Source: Kaistella solincola (GTDB lineage Bacteria; Bacteroidota; Bacteroidia; Flavobacteriales; Weeksellaceae). From it: DNA of 64,000 nt. The notes below the pieces were generated by a model that saw only the letters and a list, made by a program, of their open reading frames with translations, made no database searches and had not been told where the DNA came from. The translations under genes were made by a program, and so were the position numbers. Below, in pieces: positions 51,817 to 60,330 of this stretch. The stretch lies in contig NZ_JSYK01000003.1 of NCBI RefSeq assembly GCF_000812875.1, forward strand, positions 372,001-436,000, read 5' to 3'. Position 1 is the first letter of the stretch. Every line of letters starts with the position of its first letter.

Positions 51817-53673
51817 ATGAAGAAAATCGCATTTTTTTGCCTGTTTATCTCGATATTTTCCTTTGCCCAAATCCAAAAGGTAGAACCCGCATTTTGGTGG
51901 AAAGGCATGAAAAATCCCGAACTCCAGATTATGGTGTACGGGAAAGACATTTCCAAATATTCGGTCGATTTATCCGATAAAATTTCCATCAAAGACCTTA
52001 CGAAAACCGAAAATCCAAACTACGTTTTCATTACGGTAAACACGGATGAGATTAATTCGCCTACCTTTATAATCAATTTTAAAGACAAGAATAAAACCGT
52101 TTATTCCTACACTTACGAACTGAAAAACCGCAAACCCAATTCCGCGGAGCGAAATTCTTTTACTTCGAAAGATGTCATGTATCTGATCATGCCGGATCGC
52201 TTTGCCAACGGCGATGAGAAAAACGATTCTCAGAAAAATCTCACAGATAAATTGAATAGAAATGCACCCAACGGTCGTCATGGTGGAGATTTACGTGGCA
52301 TCATCAATAATTTGGATTATTTGCAAAATCTAGGTGTTACGGCGCTTTGGCTCACGCCCGCGAATGAAGACAACGAAAAACAAACTTCCTATCATGGCTA
52401 CGCGCAAACCGATTTATACAAAATCGACGGCCGTTACGGAACCAATGAAGAATATCTGGAACTTTCCCGTGAACTTCAGAAGCGCGGCATGATGCTTATT
52501 CAGGATTATGTCACGAATCACTGGGGAATTTCGCACTGGTTGATACAGGATTTGCCGACTAAAGACTGGATTCATCAGTTCCCGGATGGTGAAGGTAAAT
52601 ACGGTTTCAAAAGATCGAATTACCGGACAACTTCGCAGTTCGACACCAATGTTGCGGAAATCGACAAAAAAGAAGCGCTGAACGGTTGGTTTGATACCAC
52701 AATGCCGGATTTAAATCAAAGCAATCCTTTGGTTTTGAAATATTTAACGCAAAACGCTATTTGGTGGATTGAATACGCAGAACTCGGCGGAATGCGCGTT
52801 GACACGTATCCGTACAACGACAAAACCGGGATGGCGAAATGGGCGAAAGCAATCACCGATGAATATCCGAAATTCAATATCGTCGGCGAAGCCTGGATGT
52901 ACAATCCCGCGCATATTTCCTACTGGCAAAAAGACTCAAAAATTGCCGAAATAGACGGCTATAATTCCAATCTTCCGTCTGTTATGGATTTCACTTTGTA
53001 CACCGATTTGCCCGGTGCGCTGAAGGAAGAGGAAAGTTGGGACAAAGGAATGATTAAAATCTACAATTCGTTCGGCAACGATTTCCTGTATCCGGACATC
53101 AACAATATTTTGGTTTTCTTTGAAAATCACGATACCGAAAGGTTTAATGAAATTTTCAATGGCGATGCGCGCTATTATAAAATGGCACTTTCACTGATTT
53201 CCACTGTGCGCGGAATTCCGCAGATTTATTACGGTTCAGAAATCGGAATGCGCGGTGAAAAATCCAAAGGTGATGCCGATATCCGTCGTGATTTCCCGGG
53301 AGGCTGGAAAGGTGATGCACAAAATGCTTTCGACCCAAAAACGCAAACTGCGGAACAAAAGGAATTTCACGAGTTCAGCCAGAAACTTCTGAACTGGCGG
53401 AAAAATAAAGACGTAATCCACACCGGAAAAACCAAACATTATATGCCAAAAGAAAAGGTGTATGTTTATTTCCGCTACAATGACAAAGAAAAAGTAATGG
53501 TGGTCATTAATAACAATGAAAAAGACCAGACTTTTGCTTTAAACCGTTTCGCAGAATCATTAAACGGAGTTTCCTCTGGAACCGATGTAATTTCCGGAAA
53601 AAAACACCCGATTAGCAGCGAAAAAAAATTAACGGTTTCTGGGAAATCTTCTTTAATTTTAGAACTGAAATAA
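51817..53673 (+). CDS. susA: GH13 alpha-amylase family, neopullulanase/SusA-like
   Basis: 618 aa from ATG 51817. Signal peptide (IAFFCLFISIFSFAQ), N-terminal Ig-like domain (~20-120), then the GH13 barrel: YLIMPDRFANGD, GVTALWLTPANED, catalytic Asp329 (GGMRVDTYPY), Glu358 (VGEAWMYNP) and Asp439 (FFENHDTERF). Cleaves alpha-1,4 links of starch, pullulan or cyclodextrins, feeding GH97. The frame is open upstream to 51715, but that part is the intergenic repeat and starts before the signal peptide. Confidence 0.95.
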   Translation: MKKIAFFCLFISIFSFAQIQKVEPAFWWKGMKNPELQIMVYGKDISKYSVDLSDKISIKDLTKTENPNYVFITVNTDEINSPTFIINFKDKNKTVYSYTYELKNRKPNSAERNSFTSKDVMYLIMPDRFANGDEKNDSQKNLTDKLNRNAPNGRHGGDLRGIINNLDYLQNLGVTALWLTPANEDNEKQTSYHGYAQTDLYKIDGRYGTNEEYLELSRELQKRGMMLIQDYVTNHWGISHWLIQDLPTKDWIHQFPDGEGKYGFKRSNYRTTSQFDTNVAEIDKKEALNGWFDTTMPDLNQSNPLVLKYLTQNAIWWIEYAELGGMRVDTYPYNDKTGMAKWAKAITDEYPKFNIVGEAWMYNPAHISYWQKDSKIAEIDGYNSNLPSVMDFTLYTDLPGALKEEESWDKGMIKIYNSFGNDFLYPDINNILVFFENHDTERFNEIFNGDARYYKMALSLISTVRGIPQIYYGSEIGMRGEKSKGDADIRRDFPGGWKGDAQNAFDPKTQTAEQKEFHEFSQKLLNWRKNKDVIHTGKTKHYMPKEKVYVYFRYNDKEKVMVVINNNEKDQTFALNRFAESLNGVSSGTDVISGKKHPISSEKKLTVSGKSSLILELK

Positions 53674-53698
53674 TTTCCAAAAAAATGCCCATTTAACC

Positions 53699-54220
53699 AT
53701 GAAAAAATATTCTACCCTCGGAATTCTGTTGCTTGTTTTCGGATTTTCGATTTCCTTATCAGCGCAGAACAAAGGTTTCTACGAAAACGTGCAGAAGAAA
53801 AATGTTTCTAAAGTTTTAGATGATTTAAACACTTTCGCCGCCACCACGGATTACGAAAAATATTTCGACCTTTATGCAGAAGAATCCACTTTCATTGGGA
53901 CTGACGCGACAGAAATCTGGAATAAAAAAGAATTCATGGTTTGGGCAAAACCTTACTTTGACAAAGGAAAAGCCTGGAATTTTACCTCTTTAAAAAGAAA
54001 TATCACCTTCAGCGCTGATGGAAAATTCGCCTGGTTTGATGAACTTTTGGATACGCAGATGAAAATTTGCCGCGGCTCCGGCGTTCTGGAAAAAATCGGT
54101 GGAAAATGGAAAATCCGCCAGTACGTGTTATCCATGACCGTTCCTAATGACGTTAATGATCAGGTAACCGCAATAAAAGCGCCCATCGAAGACGCTTTAA
54201 TGACCGAATTGAAAAAATAA
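53699..54220 (+). CDS. secreted NTF2/SnoaL-like protein in the starch locus
   Basis: 173 aa. Signal peptide MKKYSTLGILLLVFGFSISLSAQ, then a cone-shaped NTF2-like fold: DDLNTFAATTDYEKYFDLYAEESTFIGTDATEIWNKKEFMVWAKPYF, LKRNITFSADGKFAWFDELLDTQMKICRGSGVL. Such proteins are small-molecule-binding or structural; no enzyme function can be read. Sits 25 nt after GH13 and 36 nt before the transporter, so it belongs to the same transcript. Role in starch use unknown. Confidence 0.85.
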   Translation: MKKYSTLGILLLVFGFSISLSAQNKGFYENVQKKNVSKVLDDLNTFAATTDYEKYFDLYAEESTFIGTDATEIWNKKEFMVWAKPYFDKGKAWNFTSLKRNITFSADGKFAWFDELLDTQMKICRGSGVLEKIGGKWKIRQYVLSMTVPNDVNDQVTAIKAPIEDALMTELKK

Positions 54221-54256
54221 TCAGATTTATACTATACCAATATTAATAAAAAAAAT

Positions 54257-55639
54257 ATGGCTAAAAGAATAAAACCCAATCTCAGTCTGGCTCAGATCAT
54301 CAACATGAGTATGGGATTTCTCGGCATCCAGATGGCTTTCGGATTGCAAAACGGGAACGCCAGTAGAATTCTCGCGAATTTCGGCGCCGATGTCCACGAA
54401 CTTTCCTGGTTTTGGCTCGTCGCACCAATTACGGGTCTTTTGGTTCAGCCGATTATCGGGCATATGGGGGATAATACGTGGAGTCCGCTCGGGCGCAGAA
54501 AACCGTATTTTTTAATTGGCGCTGTACTTTGCGCCGTAGGTCTTGTATTTTTACCAAACGCAGCTTCCGTAACTGCTATGATGGGCGCCAGTGTGTTGCT
54601 TTTGGCAGTAATTTTCCTCGCCATGATGGATGCTTCCATCAATGTTGCCATGGAACCTTTCCGCGCATTGGTGGGTGATATGTTGCCGAAACATCAGGGA
54701 ACCTTAGGATTTAGCGTTCAAACCATTTTAATTGGAATTGGTGCCGTAATCGGTTCTGAAATGCCAAACTGGCTTACCAAAATGGGCGTTTCTAATGTTG
54801 CGCCGGAAGGTTATGTGGCCGATAACGTGATCTACGCGTTTTACGTAGGCGCGGCGGTCTTAATTATTTCAATTTTATATACAGTTTTGAGCACGCGAGA
54901 ATATTCTCCACAGGAATTTGCCGATTTTTCTGATGACGAACCAAACCTTGAAAAGTCAAAATTCTCTGATATATTCAAAGATTTTGCGAAAATTCCTCCT
55001 TTAATGAAAAAATTAGGTGCAGTGCAGTTTTTCTCCTGGTTCGCATTGTTCACCATGTGGGTTTTCACCACAAGTGCTTTGGCGACGCATCATTTCGGAC
55101 TTGCTCCGGACGATACCAAATCTTTAGAATTCAATAAAGCAGGTGATTTAACCGGACATTTATTCGGTTTGTACAATCTATTTGCGATTCCTTTTGCCTT
55201 TCTATTGACACCGATAGCAAAAGCCATTGGTAAAAAACAGACGCATGCGCTGGCTTTGTTTTGCGGCGGTTTGGGACTGATTTCCATGTTTTTTATTAAA
55301 GACACCGGCATGCTTTGGATTTCCATGGTCGGTCTTGGTTTTGCGTGGGCGAGTATTTTAGCGATGCCATACGCGATGCTGATTGACGCAATTCCTTTAA
55401 GAAAAATGGGCGTTTACATGGGAATTTTTAATTTCTTCATCGTAATTCCACAGATCATAAACGGAATCTTTGGTGGACCGATTGTAAAAAATCTCTTCGG
55501 AAATATGGCAATTGATTATGTTGTTGTTGGTGGCATCTGTATGCTGATTGCAGCGGCCGTAACCATGTTTTTAATCAAAAATGATCCCGATGAATCGCCG
55601 CAGGAATTGCAGGAAGAAATTCAGCAGGTTCACTTTTAA
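54257..55639 (+). CDS. SLC45-type MFS sugar transporter
   Basis: 460 aa, 12 predicted membrane helices. Opening LSLAQIINMSMGFLGIQMAFGLQNGNASRIL and GHMGDNTWSPLGRRKPYFLIGA (loop 2-3 with RRKP) are typical of the sucrose/maltose cation symporters of the SLC45/GPH-like MFS group. Probably imports maltose or glucose released in the periplasm. Last gene of the starch locus, followed by a terminator. Confidence 0.9.
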   Translation: MAKRIKPNLSLAQIINMSMGFLGIQMAFGLQNGNASRILANFGADVHELSWFWLVAPITGLLVQPIIGHMGDNTWSPLGRRKPYFLIGAVLCAVGLVFLPNAASVTAMMGASVLLLAVIFLAMMDASINVAMEPFRALVGDMLPKHQGTLGFSVQTILIGIGAVIGSEMPNWLTKMGVSNVAPEGYVADNVIYAFYVGAAVLIISILYTVLSTREYSPQEFADFSDDEPNLEKSKFSDIFKDFAKIPPLMKKLGAVQFFSWFALFTMWVFTTSALATHHFGLAPDDTKSLEFNKAGDLTGHLFGLYNLFAIPFAFLLTPIAKAIGKKQTHALALFCGGLGLISMFFIKDTGMLWISMVGLGFAWASILAMPYAMLIDAIPLRKMGVYMGIFNFFIVIPQIINGIFGGPIVKNLFGNMAIDYVVVGGICMLIAAAVTMFLIKNDPDESPQELQEEIQQVHF

Positions 55640-55663
55640 AATACAGTAGATATAGATAGTAAG

Positions 55664-55687
55664 GAACGGGCTTTTGTCCGTTTTTTA
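55664..55687 (+). terminator. intrinsic terminator of the starch locus
   Basis: AACGG/CCGTT stem with an 8-nt loop and a T-run. Confidence 0.75.
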
Positions 55688-55815
55688 TTTGCGTTTTAAG
55701 GAAATGTAGTTGGATTAAAAAGCAGTTTGTTTTTCCATGATAAAATCTATTTTACTTCTTCTCTCAAGACGCGACTTCAATTGGCAACATTTAATTCCTT
55801 AGAAATAATAAATAA

Positions 55816-55845
55816 AAAAAGCGAACAAAAAATGCCCGCTTTAGT
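55816..55845 (-). terminator. intrinsic terminator of Cys-rich lipoprotein gene
   Basis: AAAGCG/CGCTTT stem, T-run on the minus strand. Confidence 0.65.
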
Positions 55846-55860
55846 GTAGCTTTAAATTTC

Positions 55861-56367
55861 TTACGGTCCCTCTGGTTCATCCGTAACTGTAGATTCTTTT
55901 TTGCATTCAGCAGAACAGTGCGAACAGCTACAATTCCCTCCGAATATTTCTGCATTGCATCCGTGTGCACATTGAGTTGATGTGCATTTACAAGTTTTCC
56001 CTTCACTAATCAAGGCTGTTTCATCACCGTTTGTAGAGAATATATGCGCTATACTTATTCCGTTTGTTGTTTTTGCCTGTAATACATAAATAGGCCTATC
56101 AGCGTCTTTTTCATTCTTTTCCGATTGTGTTAGTTTTCTTAACCTAATATCAGATAATTTTTGGTTTTTTTCAAGTCCAGCATCTCTGCCTATTCTGTTA
56201 ATTATTTCACCGCCAGAGATGTCTTTATTTAAATCAGATTTTACAGTAAACCGATTTGAAAGCGGATTTGCAGTATCAATCTTTGTAAATGCTGCCTTTC
56301 TTGCTTCGCAAGAAAATAAGATCATTATCAATAATAATGTTGATGAGAAACTTAAAAGTGTTTTCAT
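55861..56367 (-). CDS. lipoprotein with C-terminal cysteine cluster
   Basis: 168 aa, no family recognised. Lipoprotein signal MKTLLSFSSTLLLIMILFSC (Cys20). A middle region contains RPIYVLQAKTTNGISIAHIFSTNGDETALISEG. The C-terminal ~35 residues hold eight cysteines (CKC, QC, HGC, CSC, HC, EC) plus two histidines, suggesting a metal-binding or disulfide-locked knot. Base composition is more AT-rich than its neighbours and it stands alone, so it may be an accessory gene. Confidence 0.75.
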   Translation of the reverse strand: MKTLLSFSSTLLLIMILFSCEARKAAFTKIDTANPLSNRFTVKSDLNKDISGGEIINRIGRDAGLEKNQKLSDIRLRKLTQSEKNEKDADRPIYVLQAKTTNGISIAHIFSTNGDETALISEGKTCKCTSTQCAHGCNAEIFGGNCSCSHCSAECKKESTVTDEPEGP

Positions 56368-56654
56368 AATAAATTATTTAAATGGTTCTTATAGTAAATA
56401 TATCAAAAAAATCTTATGAATGTCCAAAACTGAAAAAACGTGGCTTTTTTTAGCAAATTTTTATATTTGTTTAAAAAAATTAAAATTTTAAATTTATTTT
56501 CAGCATATCAAATGTTGTCTAAGGCAGTATATTTTAAAAAAAATTATTATTATAAATAGGCTTTCTTTTAAACTGAATATTTCTTATCTTAAATCAATGA
56601 CTGGGAAAGTCTGATATTTTAAATTTGTAGTATTAAATGATCAAACGCAACAAA
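56368..56654. other. very AT-rich intergenic region
   Basis: 287 nt with no coding signal. Only the pirin promoter box near its right end is supported. Confidence 0.5.
56620..56627 (+). promoter_or_regulatory. -7 box of the third pirin gene
   Basis: TAAATTTG. The predicted start of transcription is just before an ATG at 56637, so the ATG at 56655 is preferred. Confidence 0.55.
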
Positions 56655-57365
56655 ATGAAAACAGTATACTACAAAGCAGACACGCGTGGTTTCGCGGACC
56701 ACGGCTGGTTAAAATCTTACCATACTTTCAGTTTTGCCAATTATTACAATCCGGAACGCATGAATTTTGGTGCTTTGCGGGTTTTAAATGACGATCAGGT
56801 TGCGTCTGGAATGGGTTTCGGCGCGCATCCGCACCGCGATATGGAAATAATTTCCATTCCGCTCGAAGGCGATTTGGAGCACAAAGATTCCATGGGAACT
56901 TCTGCCGTCATCCGTAACGGTGAAATTCAGGTGATGAGCGCCGGAACGGGAGTTCAGCACAGCGAATATAATAAAAATAAAGACGAGCTGGTGAAATTTC
57001 TGCAGATTTGGGTAATTCCGAATAAGATGAACGTGACGCCGCGCTACGACCAAATCAGCATTAAAGAAAACGAAAAGATCAATGAATTTCAGCAAATTCT
57101 TTCACCAAATGCTGATGACGATGGCGTTTGGATTCATCAGGATGCGTGGTTTAATTTGGGAAAATTCGACCAAATAACCGCCAAAAAATATGATTTGCAC
57201 AAAAAAGGCAACGGTGTTTATATTTTTATTTTAAAAGGATCCGCACAAGTTGGCGATCAGGTTTTAGAAACACGGGACGGTTTCGGAATTTGGGAAACCG
57301 AAAATTTCACCATTGAAGCCGGAGAAAATTCCGAAATTTTAATGATGGAAGTTCCGATGAATTAA
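56655..57365 (+). CDS. pirin family protein, YhhW-like
   Basis: 236 aa, the shorter pirin type. N-terminal KTVYYKADTRGFADHGWLKSYHTFSFANYYNPERMNFG is the YhhW signature; metal ligands lie in GFGAHPHRDMEIIS and GTGVQHSEYNKN. E. coli YhhW has quercetinase activity. Cytoplasmic; substrate unknown. Monocistronic, with a terminator shared with the converging DUF808 gene. Confidence 0.92.
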   Translation: MKTVYYKADTRGFADHGWLKSYHTFSFANYYNPERMNFGALRVLNDDQVASGMGFGAHPHRDMEIISIPLEGDLEHKDSMGTSAVIRNGEIQVMSAGTGVQHSEYNKNKDELVKFLQIWVIPNKMNVTPRYDQISIKENEKINEFQQILSPNADDDGVWIHQDAWFNLGKFDQITAKKYDLHKKGNGVYIFILKGSAQVGDQVLETRDGFGIWETENFTIEAGENSEILMMEVPMN

Positions 57366-57381
57366 AAATCAAAAAAAGAGC

Positions 57382-57412
57382 AAAAAAGCAGGAAATTTTT
57401 TCTGCTTTTTTA
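57382..57412. terminator. bidirectional terminator pirin/DUF808
   Basis: AAAAAAGCAG/CTGCTTTTTT perfect stem, T-runs in both directions. Confidence 0.85.
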
Positions 57413-57426
57413 ATTAATAAAATGTG

Positions 57427-58335
57427 TTATTTTTTTATCAGCGCAAATGCTTTGCTGCCCATTTTAAAAACAGGAATGGCGATTAAGCCGCCTATGATTC
57501 CGGCCAACGATTCTCTCGCAATAGAATTCCAGTTTGGTAAAAAATGATGATGAACCCACTCAATATAATGAACGAAAATTCCGCCTGCTACTAAGATTAA
57601 TGCGACGGTACCTACCACGCCCAATCCTTTTATAACCCAAGGTAAAGCATTCACCAGGAAATTACCCACTGAAACCAATACGCCACTTTCTGTTTTCGAT
57701 TTTTTAATAAGTCGATAGCCCGCATCGTCCATACGCACAATGAGTGCAACAATGCCGTAGACACCTACTGTTGCGATTATCGCTACAATAGAAACGGTTA
57801 CAATTTCCACAAGCAGCGGATTGAATTGTGATTTTAAGGCCTCGTAACCATCTTTCGCAGACGCTAAAGAAATAATTACGATTTCCAATGAAAGTATGAA
57901 ATCTGTCGTAACGGCGGACTTTATTTTTGATTTTTCAAGCTCAGCGGCATTTTCGTCGCTTTTTGTTGCTTCTTCAATTACTTCGTGTCCTTTTTTGCCA
58001 CGGTGAAAAACATATTCAATAATTTTTTCAATTCCTTCATACGCCAGATAAAATCCGCCAAAAATTAAAATAATGTTGATTGCCGGCTCATAAAGCCATT
58101 GCAGCAAAAATACCACGGGAACGATGATGAGTTTGTTAATGAAGGATCCCTGCATAATTTTCATCAAAACCGGAATTTCACGAGATTCCAGAAAACCCGT
58201 TGCCTTTTCGGCGTTTACCGCAAGGTCATCACCTAAAATCCCGGCAGTTTTTTGAGTTGCTATTTTTGCGGTGACCGCCACGTCGTCCATTAATGCTGCT
58301 ATATCATCTAATATTGCGAAAAATCCTGAAGCCAT
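57427..58335 (-). CDS. DUF808 (YedI-like) inner membrane protein
   Basis: 302 aa from ATG 58335. N-terminal MASGFFAILDDIAALMDDVAV, TQKTAGILGDDLAVNAEKATGF and about six membrane helices; RGKKGHEVIEEATKSDENA is a cytoplasmic loop. Matches E. coli YedI in length and opening; function unknown. Monocistronic; TATTTTTG promoter box 16 nt upstream. An earlier TTG start is in that box. Confidence 0.9.
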   Translation of the reverse strand: MASGFFAILDDIAALMDDVAVTAKIATQKTAGILGDDLAVNAEKATGFLESREIPVLMKIMQGSFINKLIIVPVVFLLQWLYEPAINIILIFGGFYLAYEGIEKIIEYVFHRGKKGHEVIEEATKSDENAAELEKSKIKSAVTTDFILSLEIVIISLASAKDGYEALKSQFNPLLVEIVTVSIVAIIATVGVYGIVALIVRMDDAGYRLIKKSKTESGVLVSVGNFLVNALPWVIKGLGVVGTVALILVAGGIFVHYIEWVHHHFLPNWNSIARESLAGIIGGLIAIPVFKMGSKAFALIKK

Positions 58336-58350
58336 AAAATTTATTTGAAG

Positions 58351-58358
58351 CAAAAATA
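58351..58358 (-). promoter_or_regulatory. -7 box of DUF808 gene
   Basis: TATTTTTG on the minus strand. Confidence 0.55.
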
Positions 58359-58480
58359 GAGAATTTTATAAGCATTTCTTTAAAATTATTTTCCGCGTAG
58401 CAACATTAATAAAAAATTGTGAGCCGAAATTTCATCATCGATTTAAAAATCATTATTTTCGCAAAACCAAATTTTTAGAA

Positions 58481-58592
58481 GTGAAAGCGCCTCAATTTTA
58501 TTCACCAAAAGAGATAAACCAAAGTTTTGGAGAGAAAATTGACGCTGAAAAATAATGAAAAGCCGACGGTCAGACTGACTTTCGGCTTTTTT
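58481..58592 (+). ncRNA. candidate structured small RNA or leader upstream of purM
   Basis: AGCG-cc-TCAATTTT (58486-58499) pairs with AAAATTGACGCT (58535-58546), 12 bp with one 2-nt bulge; inside it CCAAAA (58505-58510) pairs with TTTTGG (58525-58530). A strong terminator follows. A TATTTTCG box lies just upstream (~58454). The same stretch could encode a 24-aa peptide from GTG 58481 (KAPQFYSPKEINQSFGEK), so a leader peptide is an alternative. Transcript ends not known. Confidence 0.45.
58559..58592 (+). terminator. intrinsic terminator of the candidate RNA
   Basis: AAAGCCGA/TCGGCTTT (58559-58566 with 58582-58589) extended by inner GTCA/TGAC, then a T-run. It lies upstream of purM, not after a recognised gene. 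Confidence 0.85.
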
Positions 58593-58599
58593 ATTTCCG

Positions 58600-58607
58600 T
58601 AACTTTA
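58600..58607 (+). promoter_or_regulatory. possible -7 box of purM
   Basis: TAACTTTA, one base off consensus, 25 nt before the start codon. Confidence 0.4.
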
Positions 58608-58632
58608 TAGTACATTATTTAAAAAAGCAACC

Positions 58633-59622
58633 ATGAGCAATACCTATAAATCTGCCGGCGTAGACAAAGAAGAAGGTTACAAAACCGTAGATAAAATTAA
58701 GTCCGCCGTCGCGGAAACGCACAACCCGAATGTCTTGAATAATTTGGGCAGTTTCGGTGCTTTTTATGAAATCGCAGGTTACAAAAATCCGGTTTTGGTC
58801 AGCGGAACGGATGGAGTAGGAACGAAACTTAAAGTCGCACTCGATTCTAAAAAATATGATTCAATCGGCGTTGATTGTTTTGCTATGTGCGCGAACGATA
58901 TCATCTGCCACGGCGCAAAACCTTTATTTTTCCTGGATTACTTAGCCTGTGGTAAACTCGACGCTGATATCGCCGCGGAAATTGTGATGGGAATGGTAAA
59001 GGCTTGTAAAGACAATAACTGCGCGCTCATAGGTGGTGAAACTGCGGAAATGCCCGGAATGTACAAACCTGGTGATTACGATGTTGCCGGTTTTTGTGTC
59101 GGAATTGTAGAAAAAAACCACATTATTGACGGTTCAAAAATTAAAAAAGGCTGTAAAATTATCGCCTTGCCGAGTTCCGGTTTCCATTCCAACGGATTTT
59201 CTTTGGTGAGAAAAATTTTCCCGGATTTTAATGAAGAATTTGAAGGAAAACCACTTTACGAAACGCTTTTGGAACCGACAAGATTGTATTTTCAACCCAT
59301 TCATAAAATTTTGGAAGAGGTGAAATTGGCCGGAATTGCGCACATTACCGGCGGTGGAATTATTGAAAATATTCCCCGAATTATCCCTGAAAATTTGTGC
59401 GCCACAATTGAAACTTCGAAAATTAAAATTCCTTCCATCATGCTGGAACTGGAAAAAAGAGGAAATATTGAGCGAATGGAAATGTACGGAACGTTCAATA
59501 TGGGTGTCGGAATGGTGGTTGTGGTTGATCCGGAACACGCCGGAAAAGTCCTGAATTTGGTGGAAGATGCGTACGAAATTGGTGAAATCACCGAAGGATC
59601 GGAAAAAATCCAACTGATTTAA
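58633..59622 (+). CDS. purM: phosphoribosylformylglycinamidine cyclo-ligase
   Basis: 329 aa. PurM features: YKSAGVDKEEGYK, GFGAFYEIAG-like GSFGAFYE, VSGTDGVGTKLKVA, CANDIICHGAKPLFFLDYLACGKL, GGETAEMPGMYKPGDYDVAGFCVG, HSNGFSLVRK, HITGGGIIENI. Converts FGAM to AIR with ATP. First gene of a purine run; 50 nt before purN. Confidence 0.97.
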   Translation: MSNTYKSAGVDKEEGYKTVDKIKSAVAETHNPNVLNNLGSFGAFYEIAGYKNPVLVSGTDGVGTKLKVALDSKKYDSIGVDCFAMCANDIICHGAKPLFFLDYLACGKLDADIAAEIVMGMVKACKDNNCALIGGETAEMPGMYKPGDYDVAGFCVGIVEKNHIIDGSKIKKGCKIIALPSSGFHSNGFSLVRKIFPDFNEEFEGKPLYETLLEPTRLYFQPIHKILEEVKLAGIAHITGGGIIENIPRIIPENLCATIETSKIKIPSIMLELEKRGNIERMEMYGTFNMGVGMVVVVDPEHAGKVLNLVEDAYEIGEITEGSEKIQLI

Positions 59623-59635
59623 AAAATTGAAAATT

Positions 59636-59660
59636 TTAGCCCTTTAAACGGCAAATTTTT
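59636..59660 (+). repeat. short GCC/GGC hairpin repeat (family B)
   Basis: TTAGCC-CTTTAAAC-GGCAAATTTTT between purM and purN, almost identical to the copy after alaS. Confidence 0.55.
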
Positions 59661-59672
59661 ATGTTTTGTAAA

Positions 59673-60239
59673 ATGAAAAAGATTGTTGTTTTAGTTTCCG
59701 GTGGCGGCACCAATTTGCAGCGAATTATCGACTGCGTTGAAAGTGGCGAAATTGCTGACGCACAAATCAGTTTGGTGGTTGCAGACCGCGACTGCTACGG
59801 TTTAGAAAGAGCAAAAAAACATCAAATTAAGGCCGAAAAAATTCCGCGCGGGAAAAATTTTTATGAAGAACTGAAAAAGATTTTACCGGAAAATACAGAC
59901 TTGATCGTGCTTGCGGGCTTTTTGTCCATTTTACCGGCAGAATTTTGTGAAACTTTTCCCGGTAAAATTATCAATATTCATCCGGCGCTATTGCCGAAAT
60001 TCGGTGGAAAAGGAATGTGGGGGAATTACGTTCACGAGGCGGTTTTAAAAGCCGGCGAAAAGGAAAGCGGAGCTACGGTGCATTATGTTACGGCAGGAAT
60101 CGATGAAGGCGAAATCATTCTTCAGAAATCATTTGAAGTTAAGGAAGGAGAAACTTTGGAAACTCTAGCACAGAAAATTCACAATATTGAATTTGAAATT
60201 TTTCCGGCGGCGATAAATTTAGCTTTAGGAAACAAATGA
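59673..60239 (+). CDS. purN: phosphoribosylglycinamide formyltransferase
   Basis: 188 aa from ATG 59673. N-terminal VVLVSGGGTNLQRIID, VLAGFLSILPAEFCETFPGKIINIHPALLPKF with the catalytic Asn-His, and GATVHYVTAGIDEGEII with the Asp. Transfers formyl from 10-formyl-THF to GAR. The ATG four codons later than the first possible one is chosen since family members begin MKKIxVLxSGGG. Confidence 0.96.
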   Translation: MKKIVVLVSGGGTNLQRIIDCVESGEIADAQISLVVADRDCYGLERAKKHQIKAEKIPRGKNFYEELKKILPENTDLIVLAGFLSILPAEFCETFPGKIINIHPALLPKFGGKGMWGNYVHEAVLKAGEKESGATVHYVTAGIDEGEIILQKSFEVKEGETLETLAQKIHNIEFEIFPAAINLALGNK

Positions 60240-60330
60240 GAAACTAAAAATTTGGTGCAAAAAGGGCCGAAAATTTAAAAATAACCGTTGGTGAAAGAAC
60301 GGAATCTAATAAAAAGTAAAAAGAAAGAAA

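Noticed and set aside
58481-58555. 24-aa peptide as a firm coding call
   Set aside because: The GTG-started frame is too short to support on its own, and the same bases form stable stems; kept only as an alternative to the RNA candidate.
58559-58592. Terminator as the end of the DUF808 gene
   Set aside because: DUF808 is on the opposite strand and starts at 58335, so this hairpin is upstream of it and cannot terminate it.
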